Origin: Planctomycetales bacterium 4484_123
Lineage (GTDB): Bacteria > Planctomycetota > Phycisphaerae > SM23-33
DNA: 18,702 nucleotides
NCBI GenBank assembly: GCA_002049885.1
Contig: MVCS01000012.1
Span: forward strand, 1-18,702
Reading direction: 5' to 3'
The notes beneath the pieces were generated by a model. It saw only the letters and a list, made by a program, of their open reading frames with translations, was not told where the DNA came from and made no database searches. The translations under genes were made by a program, and so were the position numbers. Of this stretch, positions 7,721 through 16,072 are shown piece by piece (the first letter of the stretch is position 1; the number at the start of each line of letters is the position of its first letter).

Positions 7721-7875
7721 GCCAACTCCTCCCTGCTGCCTGCGCCGAGGCGGCGGACTGCTCAGGACCATGAATGTTTTCGGCACGGTGAAGGGCGAAC
7801 TTGACCAAGCCGCGAGCCAAGAGCCGTCACGGCGGGGGGAGGCCGACCGCCAGACGGGCCGGCGGGAAGGCGGAC

Positions 7876-8922
7876 CTAGCCGTCGGTCTCGGCCATCTCC
7901 GCCGCCATTTGCTCGGCCTGTGGAAGCTTCGGGCCGGTCACGGCCACGAACAGCCCGGGCAGGGAGCAGGCCATGGGGAAAAGCCGGGCCACCAGGGCCA
8001 CCGCCAGGACCTCAGATTCAGTCACCACCGGCGATTTCAGAAACATCACGAAGCACGCCTCGGTGAGCCCCACCGAGCCAGGACTGATGGGCACGGCCGC
8101 GATGATGAATATCAACGGCACGTAGAGGTAGTATTGGTACCAGGGAATCTGCGGCGCCAGTGTCAGCCCGGCGACCATGATGGCGGTGATGAAGATGGTC
8201 TGCCCGCAGAAGGTCATGCCCAGGGCCGTGACCAGGGCGCCGCTGCGGCGGCGGTACAGGCTGACCGCCTGGGCCGCCACCGTCAGGTGGCGCTGCATCG
8301 GCAGCCGGGCCGCCAGCCGGTCCAGCCGCAGGACTCGACGAAACCGCGCGCTGAACAGCACCGTCAGGCCAAACGCCATCACCCCGATCACGACCGCCAC
8401 CACCGTCGCCGGCAGCGCCAGCCGGTCCGTCCCCGCGCCCACGGCCACCATGACCGCCATCAGCGCCGCCGGCAGGATCGCGAACTGCACCAGCCCAACC
8501 GCCCTGTCCACGAAGATGCTCACCAGGGCCGCCGCCTTGCGCTCCGTGTGCTTGAAGACGTAGTAGGCCTTCACCAAGTCGCCGCTGACCATGCCCGGCA
8601 CGACGTAGTTGAAGACCGTCCCCAGGAAGGTCAGCCGAACCGCCTCCCACAGCCGCAGGCGAATGTGCAGCACTCGCAGCAGGTACCACCAGCGGAAGGC
8701 CATGATGAAGACCGTCGCCGCGAAGCCGACGAACGAGCCCGCCAGCAGGTAGGGATTGGCCGAGGTGATGGTGCTGCGCAGGCCGCGGCTGAGCTGCTTC
8801 ACCCCGTCGATGGTGACCGTGTAGTCGGACCAGTGCACCTTGCGGAACACCAGCCACAACAGTCCCGCGGCCACCAGCAACTTCGCCAGAAACACCAGCG
8901 TCTTGCGGACGTTCCTTCTCAT
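7876..8922 (-). CDS. Lysylphosphatidylglycerol synthase TM-region family (UPF0104) membrane protein
   Basis: This integral inner-membrane protein has 348 residues and about seven or eight hydrophobic segments, the first at residues 10-26 and the last at about 306-329. Family landmarks are FNYVVPGMVSGDLVKAYYV (104-122; normally N..lPGr.Gd.vRa), VSIFVDRAVGL (134-144) and VPISPGSVGLTEA (277-289). These match the transmembrane flippase-like part of MprF. The C-terminal aminoacyl-transferase domain of MprF is absent, so it is not a complete lysyl-PG synthase. Stand-alone members are thought to move lipids or lipid-linked sugars, but the substrate is unknown. The ATG at 8922 lacks a clear Shine-Dalgarno. 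The RDD-protein gene ends 100 nt upstream on the same strand. Confidence 0.85.
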   Translation of the reverse strand: MRRNVRKTLVFLAKLLVAAGLLWLVFRKVHWSDYTVTIDGVKQLSRGLRSTITSANPYLLAGSFVGFAATVFIMAFRWWYLLRVLHIRLRLWEAVRLTFLGTVFNYVVPGMVSGDLVKAYYVFKHTERKAAALVSIFVDRAVGLVQFAILPAALMAVMVAVGAGTDRLALPATVVAVVIGVMAFGLTVLFSARFRRVLRLDRLAARLPMQRHLTVAAQAVSLYRRRSGALVTALGMTFCGQTIFITAIMVAGLTLAPQIPWYQYYLYVPLIFIIAAVPISPGSVGLTEACFVMFLKSPVVTESEVLAVALVARLFPMACSLPGLFVAVTGPKLPQAEQMAAEMAETDG

Positions 8923-9022
8923 GGACGCGGGCCGATGGCGGCCGAGATGCCCTTACAGGCCGCCGTGCAAGGCCGCCGGCTGGGCCGGCTCGCCGGGCGG
9001 CGGGAAGGTCGCTCTGCCGGGC

Positions 9023-10633
9023 TCAAAGCTTCTCCTGTTCCTTCGGTTCATCCTCGGGGCTTGGCGGAGGCCCCGGCAACGGCGGCGGCGGCCGCATCTC
9101 CAAGTCAACCACGGCCGTCCAGGCCACCTTGTCTCCCAGCCGCTGGCGATACCTCGTCAGCAATGGAAAGACCATCAGGATGAAGAAGAACAGCTCCACG
9201 ATCCTGAATACGTTCCGCAGTGCCACCTCTCGCAGGGAAGGCTTCCTGCCGCCGTTGCCCACCACCCGCATGCGCATCAACATCTTCCCGACAGTAGCCC
9301 CGAAAAGGTGTTCCATCACCGTGCCGTAGAGCGTAAAGGCCACGAAGAAGCCCAGCACAGCGTACACGTGCCGGACGTCCGGGGGACCCTCCTTCATCGA
9401 CCGCAGCAGCTCTTCCGTCTCGGGCTGTCCGGCCACCAGGTACGCCGCGAACGAGAACGGCAGCGTATCCAGCATGAACGCGGCCAGACGCCTGCCCAGC
9501 CGGGCCGGCATCAGCTCCTCCGGCAGCGAAAAACCCATCATCGCCACGCCCGGCCGACCGGGCCAGAAGACCAGTGCCGCCAGCACGATCAGCACCCCCG
9601 TCAGGAAGTACTCCTTGGCCTTGCTGGCCATGTCCGAAACGCCGGCCTGTGAGAGCACGTCCTCCGGCGGGCCCATGCGCTGCCCGCTGGGGCTGAACTC
9701 CGCGAAGAGCCACTTGCTCCCCTCCAGCCAGGCAAGGCCTATCCCCGCCGAGGTGGGGGCCACCAGCGGCGGGGAATCCGCCGCCCAGCTCAGACGCTCC
9801 GAGCCCACGCGCAACACCTGAAGCCGCCCCCACCGCCGGCCCACGAGCCGCACCATGGCTACCTGGCCGCGGGCCGGCAGATTGAACAGCACCAGGAAGA
9901 GCTGGCCCTTGACGGCCAGCAGACCCAGCGGCGTCCCGCCGGTCAACTCACCGGTCAGCGGCACCGGCGGGCGCGACTCGCCGCCCTCGAACACCATCAG
10001 CTTCTCCGCCCCGCTCAGCAGTACATAGAGCCCCTCGCCCCGCCTTACCAGCCATCCGCCGACGGGCCTGCGACCCGAATCGGCCGGCCAGGCCATCAAC
10101 TGCTCCCACCTGCTGCCGGAGTATCGCAGCACGACCAACTCGCCGTCCCTCCCGGCCGCCGGAGCGGTCGACGCCGGCCCGCTGGCAGGGCGGCTAGCCG
10201 CCGGGGAGGTCGTCCGCCGCGGACCCGCCGGCCGGTAGGCCAACACCAGTGTGGCAACGCCCTTCTCAGATGCGGCCGCCGCCGCCAGCAGCTTCGTGCC
10301 CGGCGGCCAGAGCGACTCGGGCACCTTGCTGCCTCGCTGCTCCCCGCCCGTGGTGTCGTACCGAACCGAGGAACCATCGGCGAAGAAGACCACCGCTGCG
10401 TGGCGGACGGCGGTGGCGCCGGCCGGTTGGCCACGGGCCTCCACCGGCAGCTTGCGCCAAGGCGGCGTGCCGGGGCGAACGGCCAGGTGATAGTAGCCCT
10501 CCTCAGTGGTAATCAGCCACACGCCGCCCTTGCTGCCGACCAAGTGGGCACTGCCGGCGGCACCGGCGCCGGCAACGCCGGCAGCCAGCAGCCAGCCCAG
10601 CACCACCAGTCCTGAGGCGACGCGGCATCTCAC
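9023..10633 (-). CDS. RDD domain membrane protein with large N-terminal extracytoplasmic region
   Basis: This 536-residue protein has an N-terminal signal or anchor segment (5-28, GLVVLGWLLAAGVAGAG). A long exported region (about 30-335) is rich in short beta-type repeats and Gly/Trp, and could be a propeller-like fold. A Pro/Ser/Ala spacer interrupts it at about 137-161. A transmembrane helix (341-358) follows, then a C-terminal RDD domain: ARLGRRLAAFMLD (377-389), two further hydrophobic segments and the typical TVGKMLMRMRVV (447-458) with LREVALRN. The tail is proline-rich and highly charged. Start GTG 10633 forms a GTGA overlap with the stop of the lipoprotein gene, and AAGGACGG lies about 10 nt upstream. 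The longer open frame back to 10870 runs inside that gene and is rejected. RDD proteins are poorly defined (some act in transport), so no function is assigned. Confidence 0.82.
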   Translation of the reverse strand: MRCRVASGLVVLGWLLAAGVAGAGAAGSAHLVGSKGGVWLITTEEGYYHLAVRPGTPPWRKLPVEARGQPAGATAVRHAAVVFFADGSSVRYDTTGGEQRGSKVPESLWPPGTKLLAAAAASEKGVATLVLAYRPAGPRRTTSPAASRPASGPASTAPAAGRDGELVVLRYSGSRWEQLMAWPADSGRRPVGGWLVRRGEGLYVLLSGAEKLMVFEGGESRPPVPLTGELTGGTPLGLLAVKGQLFLVLFNLPARGQVAMVRLVGRRWGRLQVLRVGSERLSWAADSPPLVAPTSAGIGLAWLEGSKWLFAEFSPSGQRMGPPEDVLSQAGVSDMASKAKEYFLTGVLIVLAALVFWPGRPGVAMMGFSLPEELMPARLGRRLAAFMLDTLPFSFAAYLVAGQPETEELLRSMKEGPPDVRHVYAVLGFFVAFTLYGTVMEHLFGATVGKMLMRMRVVGNGGRKPSLREVALRNVFRIVELFFFILMVFPLLTRYRQRLGDKVAWTAVVDLEMRPPPPLPGPPPSPEDEPKEQEKL

Positions 10634-11580
10634 GGCTTGGACCGTCCTTCTTTCGGGCCCGCCGGCAGGCCCGCATCCACCTGCACCGGCTCGATGCCCG
10701 GCGGCAGGTGCGAACGGAACCCCAGAAAGGCCTTCATGAACCTCCTGCGAGTGGACATACCCGAAAGCCTCATGTGCAGCTCGGCAGCGGGCTGAACGCC
10801 CTCGATCGCCGGCCAGCGGACGTGGTAGTCGGTGGGCATCACGGGGGCGGCCTCGGGCGGACCGTCCCACTCGATAGGCTGGTAGTCTCCTACGTCGGCG
10901 AGCACCCGGCAGCGCCCCGACGGGTCGAACAGCCGGATGTGGTACGGACGCCGCGGGAGACGATCGTCCCAGCGGAAATACACCTCGCGCCAGATCTTCA
11001 ACCTGCCGGTGATAGGTTGCGCTCTGATGTACCGCACCACATAGGCGCAGGGATTCTTGCGGAGCGTCATCACCACCGCGGGCAGCTTGCCAGGCTCAGC
11101 CGGCAGCGACGTCAGACCGAGCACTTCAACCAACTGAAGCGGGTCGATGGGCACGCCGCGGACGCCGGGGGCCCCGGCCAGCTCCGTCCGACCGAACCAC
11201 GCCTGGCCCGTCCTGCCCAGGTGATACCACACGTAGTACACCCCGTTGACCGCATCTATCCCCACGCGAAACAGCTCGGTCAGCTCCCTGCCGACCAACA
11301 CGAAGCCGGGCGGGCCGGTGGCCTCCTTCCACAGCCGGAGCTGCGCATTGTACGGCGCCAGTGGCGAGGTCGAACCCCACGTGAACGACCGGCCCTGCTC
11401 GTCCTTCAGCGTCAACCGGACCCGCGCGTTGGCCCACAGCCGATGCACCTTGGCGGCGTTGGCGTTGTACTCGGCGGCGAGCGTCTCCAGCGCCACGGCT
11501 CTCGCGGGGCAGGTGCGGCAACCACTCCACAGCCCCACTGCCGATAACGCCAGCGCCAGGGCCACCACGCGGCCAGTCAC
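10630..11580 (-). CDS. Probable lipoprotein of unknown function, LolA/LolB-like in character
   Basis: This 316-residue exported protein has a hydrophobic start (VVALALALSAVGLW) running into SGC at residues 19-21, a weak lipobox with Trp at -3. The body contains many beta strands. The segment on Trp-Ala-Asn-Ala-Arg and later LFRVGIDAVNGVYYVWYHLG recalls the open-barrel LolA/LolB fold, but I could not confirm this. Its GTG start overlaps the stop of the upstream Cys4 gene in a GTGA quartet, with GAGGTGG about 5 nt before it, and its own stop overlaps the start of the RDD gene in the same way. The two 4-nt overlaps point to translational coupling and to a shared envelope role with the RDD protein. 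It could also be a secreted non-lipidated protein. Confidence 0.75.
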   Translation of the reverse strand: MTGRVVALALALSAVGLWSGCRTCPARAVALETLAAEYNANAAKVHRLWANARVRLTLKDEQGRSFTWGSTSPLAPYNAQLRLWKEATGPPGFVLVGRELTELFRVGIDAVNGVYYVWYHLGRTGQAWFGRTELAGAPGVRGVPIDPLQLVEVLGLTSLPAEPGKLPAVVMTLRKNPCAYVVRYIRAQPITGRLKIWREVYFRWDDRLPRRPYHIRLFDPSGRCRVLADVGDYQPIEWDGPPEAAPVMPTDYHVRWPAIEGVQPAAELHMRLSGMSTRRRFMKAFLGFRSHLPPGIEPVQVDAGLPAGPKEGRSKP

Positions 11581-12083
11581 GAGTCCACCTCGAACAGCGA
11601 GCCCAACTGTCTGGCCACCTCTGCCATCTGATCCGCGTCCAGTTGCGGATGGATCACCCGGACCGGCGTCGAATCCGACTTGAAATGCATCGTCCAGACC
11701 TCCCGGCCCTGTTCATCAACTTCGGAGCTGTCATATACCAGCAGTCTCTTCCGCATGAGCATCAACGCCACGACGAAGCGGAGACTGACCTTGGTCGGCT
11801 CGGCCCGCCCGTCGAGCTTCTCGAAAAAGTCGATAAGCACCTCGTCAGAGACCAAACGCCGCCCGGGCTCCTCCGGCACGGGCACCCTGCCCCGCCAGAG
11901 ACAAAAGGCGCCGGCGCCGGCCGATTCCCCCCGGGCCTCCCAGCAGGCAAGGCAGTAATCGTGGCGCTCAAACCCCTCGCCCCGGTCGTACAGCACGGCC
12001 ACGAAGCGCTGCCCGCCAGCCAGCTCCTTGCCGCAACCGGCACAGGTCCCGGATGCCCTGGCGATCTTGTAGTCCTTGACCAT
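11577..12083 (-). CDS. Conserved-looking Cys4 zinc-binding protein of unknown function
   Basis: This 168-residue cytoplasmic protein has an N-terminal metal site, C14-x-x-C17 (CAGCGKEL) and C44-x-x-C47 (DYCLACW), like a treble-clef or zinc-ribbon finger. The remainder, about residues 75-168, is mostly helical and mixed, with no family I recognise. FVVALMLMRKRLLVYDSS is followed by a DNA-unlike, charged ending. There is no signal peptide or transmembrane segment. ATG 12083 is preceded by GAGGACC about 12 nt upstream. It is the first gene of a GTGA-coupled trio with the lipoprotein and the RDD membrane protein, so it may be a cytoplasmic partner or regulator of an envelope process (inference). 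Confidence 0.75.
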   Translation of the reverse strand: MVKDYKIARASGTCAGCGKELAGGQRFVAVLYDRGEGFERHDYCLACWEARGESAGAGAFCLWRGRVPVPEEPGRRLVSDEVLIDFFEKLDGRAEPTKVSLRFVVALMLMRKRLLVYDSSEVDEQGREVWTMHFKSDSTPVRVIHPQLDADQMAEVARQLGSLFEVDS

Positions 12084-12189
12084 GGTGGCGACAAAGGTCC
12101 TCGCAGCGGCCGGCGCACCCCCTCCGGTCCCGGCGCGCCCGATACTGAACGATCAGCTCCCCGGCCAGCCAGCAGACCGTGCCAACGAC

Positions 12190-12831
12190 CTACACGTACC
12201 GGGAGACGATCTCCTCGACGGCCTCGCGCATCTCAGCCGCCCTGGCCACGTCCCGTTTGGAGGCCTCCCGCAGCTCATCGGCGGTCTGCTTGTCCGCCAT
12301 GCCCGCGGCATTCACGCGCACATTGTAATCGCTGAGCTTCACCACAGCTTCGGCCAGCACCGCCGCCGCCGCCAGGTCCGTCAGCAGGTACCGATTGCAG
12401 TGCTGGCCCAGGGCGACCAGATCGGCCAGCAGCGACAGGGCCACGGCGGTCATCTGGCGAGGCACGTCGATGGCCGCGGCCGTGGCCACCGCCATCTTCG
12501 CGTCCTTGTCCTGGTCCTGGCACCGGCTGGCCTCCTGGTAAAGGGTGTAGGCCGCCGCATCGTCGGCGGTCAGGTCCAGGAACATCCCCCGGGCCCTGGC
12601 CAGCCGGACGGCCAAGGCGTCGTGCTCGGCAGCATGTTCGGCGAACTGCTTCTTGCCGCGGGTGAAGGCCAGCACCATCTCCCCCAGCCCAGCCGCCTGA
12701 GCACCCACCACGCCGGCCACGCTGCCGCCGCCGGGTATCGGCGTCTTCGAGGCCGTCACGGCCACGAACTCTCTCACCGGCAGGCCCGTGATCTCATCCG
12801 GGCGCGGTACCGACCGCGGCTCGGCACACAT
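12190..12831 (-). CDS. Cyclodeaminase/cyclohydrolase (FTCD_C) family protein
   Basis: This is a 213-residue all-helical protein of the family that includes formimidoyl-tetrahydrofolate cyclodeaminase and the methenyl-THF cyclohydrolase FchA. The signature is PIPGGGSVAGVVGAQAAGLG (31-50), with the folate-binding glycine loop. It is followed by family-type helices, including DLTADDAAAY and the C-terminal NVRVNAAGMADK. The length matches stand-alone members. ATG 12831 has GGAAGGAG about 6 nt upstream, a strong site. No formimidoyltransferase or histidine-degradation gene is in view, so it may work in one-carbon metabolism as a cyclohydrolase or with a partner encoded elsewhere. The gene ends 106 nt before the start of the Cys4 gene on the same strand. 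Confidence 0.87.
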   Translation of the reverse strand: MCAEPRSVPRPDEITGLPVREFVAVTASKTPIPGGGSVAGVVGAQAAGLGEMVLAFTRGKKQFAEHAAEHDALAVRLARARGMFLDLTADDAAAYTLYQEASRCQDQDKDAKMAVATAAAIDVPRQMTAVALSLLADLVALGQHCNRYLLTDLAAAAVLAEAVVKLSDYNVRVNAAGMADKQTADELREASKRDVARAAEMREAVEEIVSRYV

Positions 12832-12911
12832 GCGCTGCTCCTTCCGGCAACAAGCGGATTCTCACAAATACCTGGACCGGCGCCGACGACCCGGCGGCCG
12901 GCCAAGGCCCG

Positions 12912-15339
12912 TCATTCCTTCGCGCCGAAGACCTCCGGGGCGGGCGTGACCACGGTGGTGACGTACCCGCCGGAGAGGTACTTCCGCGCCACCCGCGCCA
13001 CGTCCTCAGGGCCGACCGCACGCAGGCGCTTCTCCAGCGTCTTGCGAAAATCAAACCCAAAGCCATACAGCTCATCCAGGGCCGCCTGCATCGCCAGGGC
13101 CCTGGCCGACTGGTTCTCCAGCAACTCGGCGGTCAGGATCATGTTCACCGCCTCCTCCACCTCCGCCCGGCTGAAGGGATAGGACAGCGTCCGCCGAAAC
13201 TCGCGCCGAATGATCCGGGCCACCAGGGCGGCCTTGCCGGGCTCGCACTGGGCATAGGCCACGAACGCCCCCGGCACCGGGGCTGCCCAATTGTAGGCGT
13301 GGACGACATAGACCAGCCTCTTGCCGCGCAGCTCCGTGTGCAGCCAGCCGCGGGGCAAGCGGTAGCCGCTGATGATGGTGTCCAGCACCATCATGGCCAA
13401 CCGGTCGTCCAGCTCGGCCAGGGTCATCCCCGGCACCGCCACGATGACGCCCGCGCCCACCGGCCCTGATGCATCGCCGGTGATAGGCCGCGACATCCTT
13501 AGCCGTGGCTGACGCCACCACCTCCTCGCGTCCCACCGGCAGCCGGCTCAACGGCGAGTCGCGGAAGAAGTCGCTGCGAAATCGGCTGTTCAACTGGCCG
13601 TACCAGTGCTCTTGCGTCCGCCTGATGCGGGCGATAAGGCTGGGCCGGAGGATGTCGAGTTCCTTGGCCGGGAAGGTCGGACGCACCACCACGTCGGCGA
13701 AGACCGGAAGGACACGCACGAAGGAGTCCGCCAGCACCGTCGCCTGCCAGCAGAAGGTATTGTTTCCACAGGCACCGGCGATGCGCCCGCCGGCCTGATC
13801 GAACAGGGCCGCGATCTCTTCGGCGCTGAGTGGCCCGGCACCCTTGGTCGAAAGCGCCGTCATCAGCGCTCCCATGCCGTTGGTCTTGTCGGTCTCCAGC
13901 AACAGCCCGCCCCGGCTGACCAGGGCCATCGACACCAGGTCCACCGCCGGACTGCTGTGCAGCACCACGCGCAGGCCGTTGGGCAGAGTGAAGGTCTTGG
14001 TCCGCCCGGCAGAGCCCGAGCGACGGGCCGGGGCCGTGGCCACGGCCTTGCCCTCCGGCAGCATCCGCGTGATCACCATGGCATCGAAGTTGAAGTACCT
14101 GGCGGCGACGGCCTTGACCTCCGCCAGCGTGACCCGTCCGACGCGCTGCGTGTAGAGCCGACGTCCCCCGTGCTGAGGTAGTCCGAGGCCAGCGTACCGG
14201 CCTGGCTCTCGACCGTCTGCTGGGAATAGACGAAGTCCGCCACCTTCTGCCGCTTGGCCCGGGCCAGTTCCTCCGCCGTGACGCCCTCGCGGACGACCCG
14301 GCGGAGCTCGGCGATGATGGCAGCCTCGGCCTTGGAAGCCAGCTCCGGCCGGCAGCGGAAGTTGATCGTGAACTGCCCCCTTCCCCACGCCGGCGTCCAG
14401 GAGCTGGAGCCCACGGCCGTTACCAGCCTCTGCCGACGCTTCACCGTCCGCACCAGCCGGGACGACTCGCCGTTGGTTCCTGTGGGTGGCCACCACGCGG
14501 CGAGTGCGGACCACCGCAGGCACCTCGGGAAGGGACAGTTCCGGCACCTTGCCGGGCGAAAAGCCGGCAAAGGCCCGGCACAGGCGTCGGAGCACATCTT
14601 CCGTGCGGAAATCGCCGACCACGGCCACCACCATGTTCTGCGGGACGTACATCCGGCGGTGGTAGGCCATCACGTCCTGGCGGCGCAGGCGGGCCAGCGG
14701 CTCGGCCAGGCCGATGACCGGCACCGCCGCCGGGTGCGTGCCGAAAAAGTTCCGCGCGTGCAGGTACCACATCTGCCGACGGGGGTCGTCCCGACCCATC
14801 TCCAGCTCGCGCTGCACCACGCCGTGCTCGCGGCGGAAGTCAGCCTCGGTGATCTCCGCGCGCGCCAGCCAGTCGGCCACCAGGTCGATACACTCGCCAG
14901 TCTTGGAGGCCGTGGCGGCGATGTAGTAGCAGGTGTGGTCAAGGGAGGTGTAGGCGTTGGACTGCCCCCCGATGCGGTCCACGCGCGACGAGCGCCGCGC
15001 GGGCCGGCGCGCCGGCCCGCCGCCGGGCTGGCCGTGTTCGGCGCCCTGGGCCACCAGGTGCTCGCAGAGATGGCTGATGCCGCAGCCGAGGTATTCCCGC
15101 TCGTACAGCCCGCCGGCGCGGACATAGGCCTTCACGCACACCACCGGCAGGTTGTGATTCTCGGCCACGATGACGGTCAGGCCGTTCGACAGAGCGGCCA
15201 CCGTCACCCCGTCCCCGGCTACCGTGCGGGCCGCGACACTCAGGGGCTCCGGCCCGACAGGGTGCCCCTCCGGCACGGCCACACAACCGGCCAACAACGC
15301 CGGCACGACCCAACAAGCGAGCGCTGCGAACCGCCTCAT
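12912..15339 (-). pseudogene. M16 (insulinase-family) zinc peptidase lipoprotein gene, disrupted by three frame changes
   Basis: The gene starts at ATG 15339 behind a strong GGAGGTGA and encodes a lipoprotein signal (CWVVPALLAGC). An intact M16 active site follows: HLCEH (the HxxEH zinc motif) and, some 80 residues on, VVQRELE with the distal glutamate. A second, inactive M16 repeat follows, as in single-chain family members. The coding signal leaves the starting frame near 14480 and continues in another frame (TPAWGRGQFTINF, ASDYLSTGDV) to about 14160. It returns to the first frame (TQRVGRVTLAEVK) to about 13480, then moves again to the frame ending at 12912 (VPGMTLAELDDR, LDTIISGYRLPRG). 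At the first and third points family residues also seem missing. The starting frame itself stays open to 13072, so a garbled protein could be made. This is either a decaying gene or an assembly fault. Confidence 0.75.
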
Positions 15340-15380
15340 GCTCACCTCCATCTCCCTGGCAACGTGCCACACCGGACCGA

Positions 15381-15854
15381 CTACTGCGGCTGGCGTGCCG
15401 ACTCCAACTCCTGAAGGTACGCCAGCGTCCGCTCCAGCCGATCGGTCACGTGCCGAAGCTTCAGCAGCGTCCGTACCCGTGTGACCAACTCCAGGCGGTT
15501 GACCGGCTTGGAGAGGAAATCGTCCGTGCCGGCCTCCACCGCCCGTTCGATGTCACCCATCTCGTTGAGGGCAGTGACCATGAGAATGGGGATATCGCGG
15601 GTCTCGGGGTCGGCCTTGAGCTTCTGGCAGACCTCGAACCCGCTCATTCTGGGCATCATTATGTCCAGCACTATCAGGTCGGGCCGGAAGATGCGCACGA
15701 CCTCAAGCGCTTCCAGGCCGTCGGTGGCAGTGGCCGTCTGAACGCCGCCCATGGACTGGAGGTACTCCACCAGCAGCTCCAGGTTCTGGGCGTTGTCGTC
15801 CACGACCAGCACCCGCGAGGGCCTCTCCGGTTGCTGGGGCGCGTCGATCGTCAT
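15381..15854 (-). CDS. Stand-alone response regulator receiver protein
   Basis: This 157-residue cytoplasmic protein has one receiver domain with an acidic pair at D19-D20, acceptor D64 in VLDIMMPRMSG, T94 and K116 (SKPVN), so it should be phosphorylatable. A C-terminal helical extension (about 122-157, ending LAYLQELES) may dimerise or contact a partner. The sequence style is that of PleD-like first receivers or of regulators attached to hybrid kinases. ATG 15854 has GAGGAGA about 6 nt upstream. It lies immediately upstream of the disrupted M16 gene on the same strand and is divergent from priA. No kinase is adjacent, so its partner is unknown. Confidence 0.92.
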   Translation of the reverse strand: MTIDAPQQPERPSRVLVVDDNAQNLELLVEYLQSMGGVQTATATDGLEALEVVRIFRPDLIVLDIMMPRMSGFEVCQKLKADPETRDIPILMVTALNEMGDIERAVEAGTDDFLSKPVNRLELVTRVRTLLKLRHVTDRLERTLAYLQELESARQPQ

Positions 15855-16072
15855 CGCTGTCTCCTCGGGAGGCGCGATTCACCATCCGCGCAGCACGCAA
15901 TGAGCTTAACCATGCCGACCGGAAATCTCAAAACCTTTGCCAAGCCCTGCACGAAGCAGAGTCACCACGCCAAACGCCGCCTGGCGGGAAACGGCACCGG
16001 CGTCCTGTGTTTCCGCCGGCTGAACGACATCGGCGATCCCCACCCTTGGCAGCCTCGGCGGGGGGACCTACC
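15855..16072. promoter_or_regulatory. Divergent intergenic region between response regulator and priA
   Basis: This 218-nt non-coding gap separates two divergently transcribed genes, so it must hold promoters for both directions. I see no convincing -35/-10 pair, operator palindrome or riboswitch-like structure. The only clear sites are the Shine-Dalgarno GAGGAGA of the left gene at its left edge and a G-rich stretch (GGGGGGA) before priA. The stretch is less GC-rich around 15900-15945, which would suit a promoter. Confidence 0.4.

Noticed and set aside
7721..7875. Possible small gene or terminator between the UPF0104 and PilZ genes
   Set aside because: Only shadow frames and the PilZ ribosome-binding site are visible; no stable hairpin with a T run was found.
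8975..8989. GCCGGC-TGG-GCCGGC hairpin between the RDD and UPF0104 genes
   Set aside because: It is a 6-bp stem in very GC-rich DNA with no T tract; such stems are frequent by chance here.
6157..9183. Long plus-strand open frames (436 and 460 codons) across the ogt, PilZ and UPF0104 genes
   Set aside because: They are antisense to genes with clear family motifs, and their translations are Arg/Pro/His-rich without any fold signature.
10634..10870. N-terminal extension of the RDD protein frame
   Set aside because: It lies entirely within the lipoprotein gene; the GTGA overlap start at 10633 with its ribosome-binding site and signal segment is far better.
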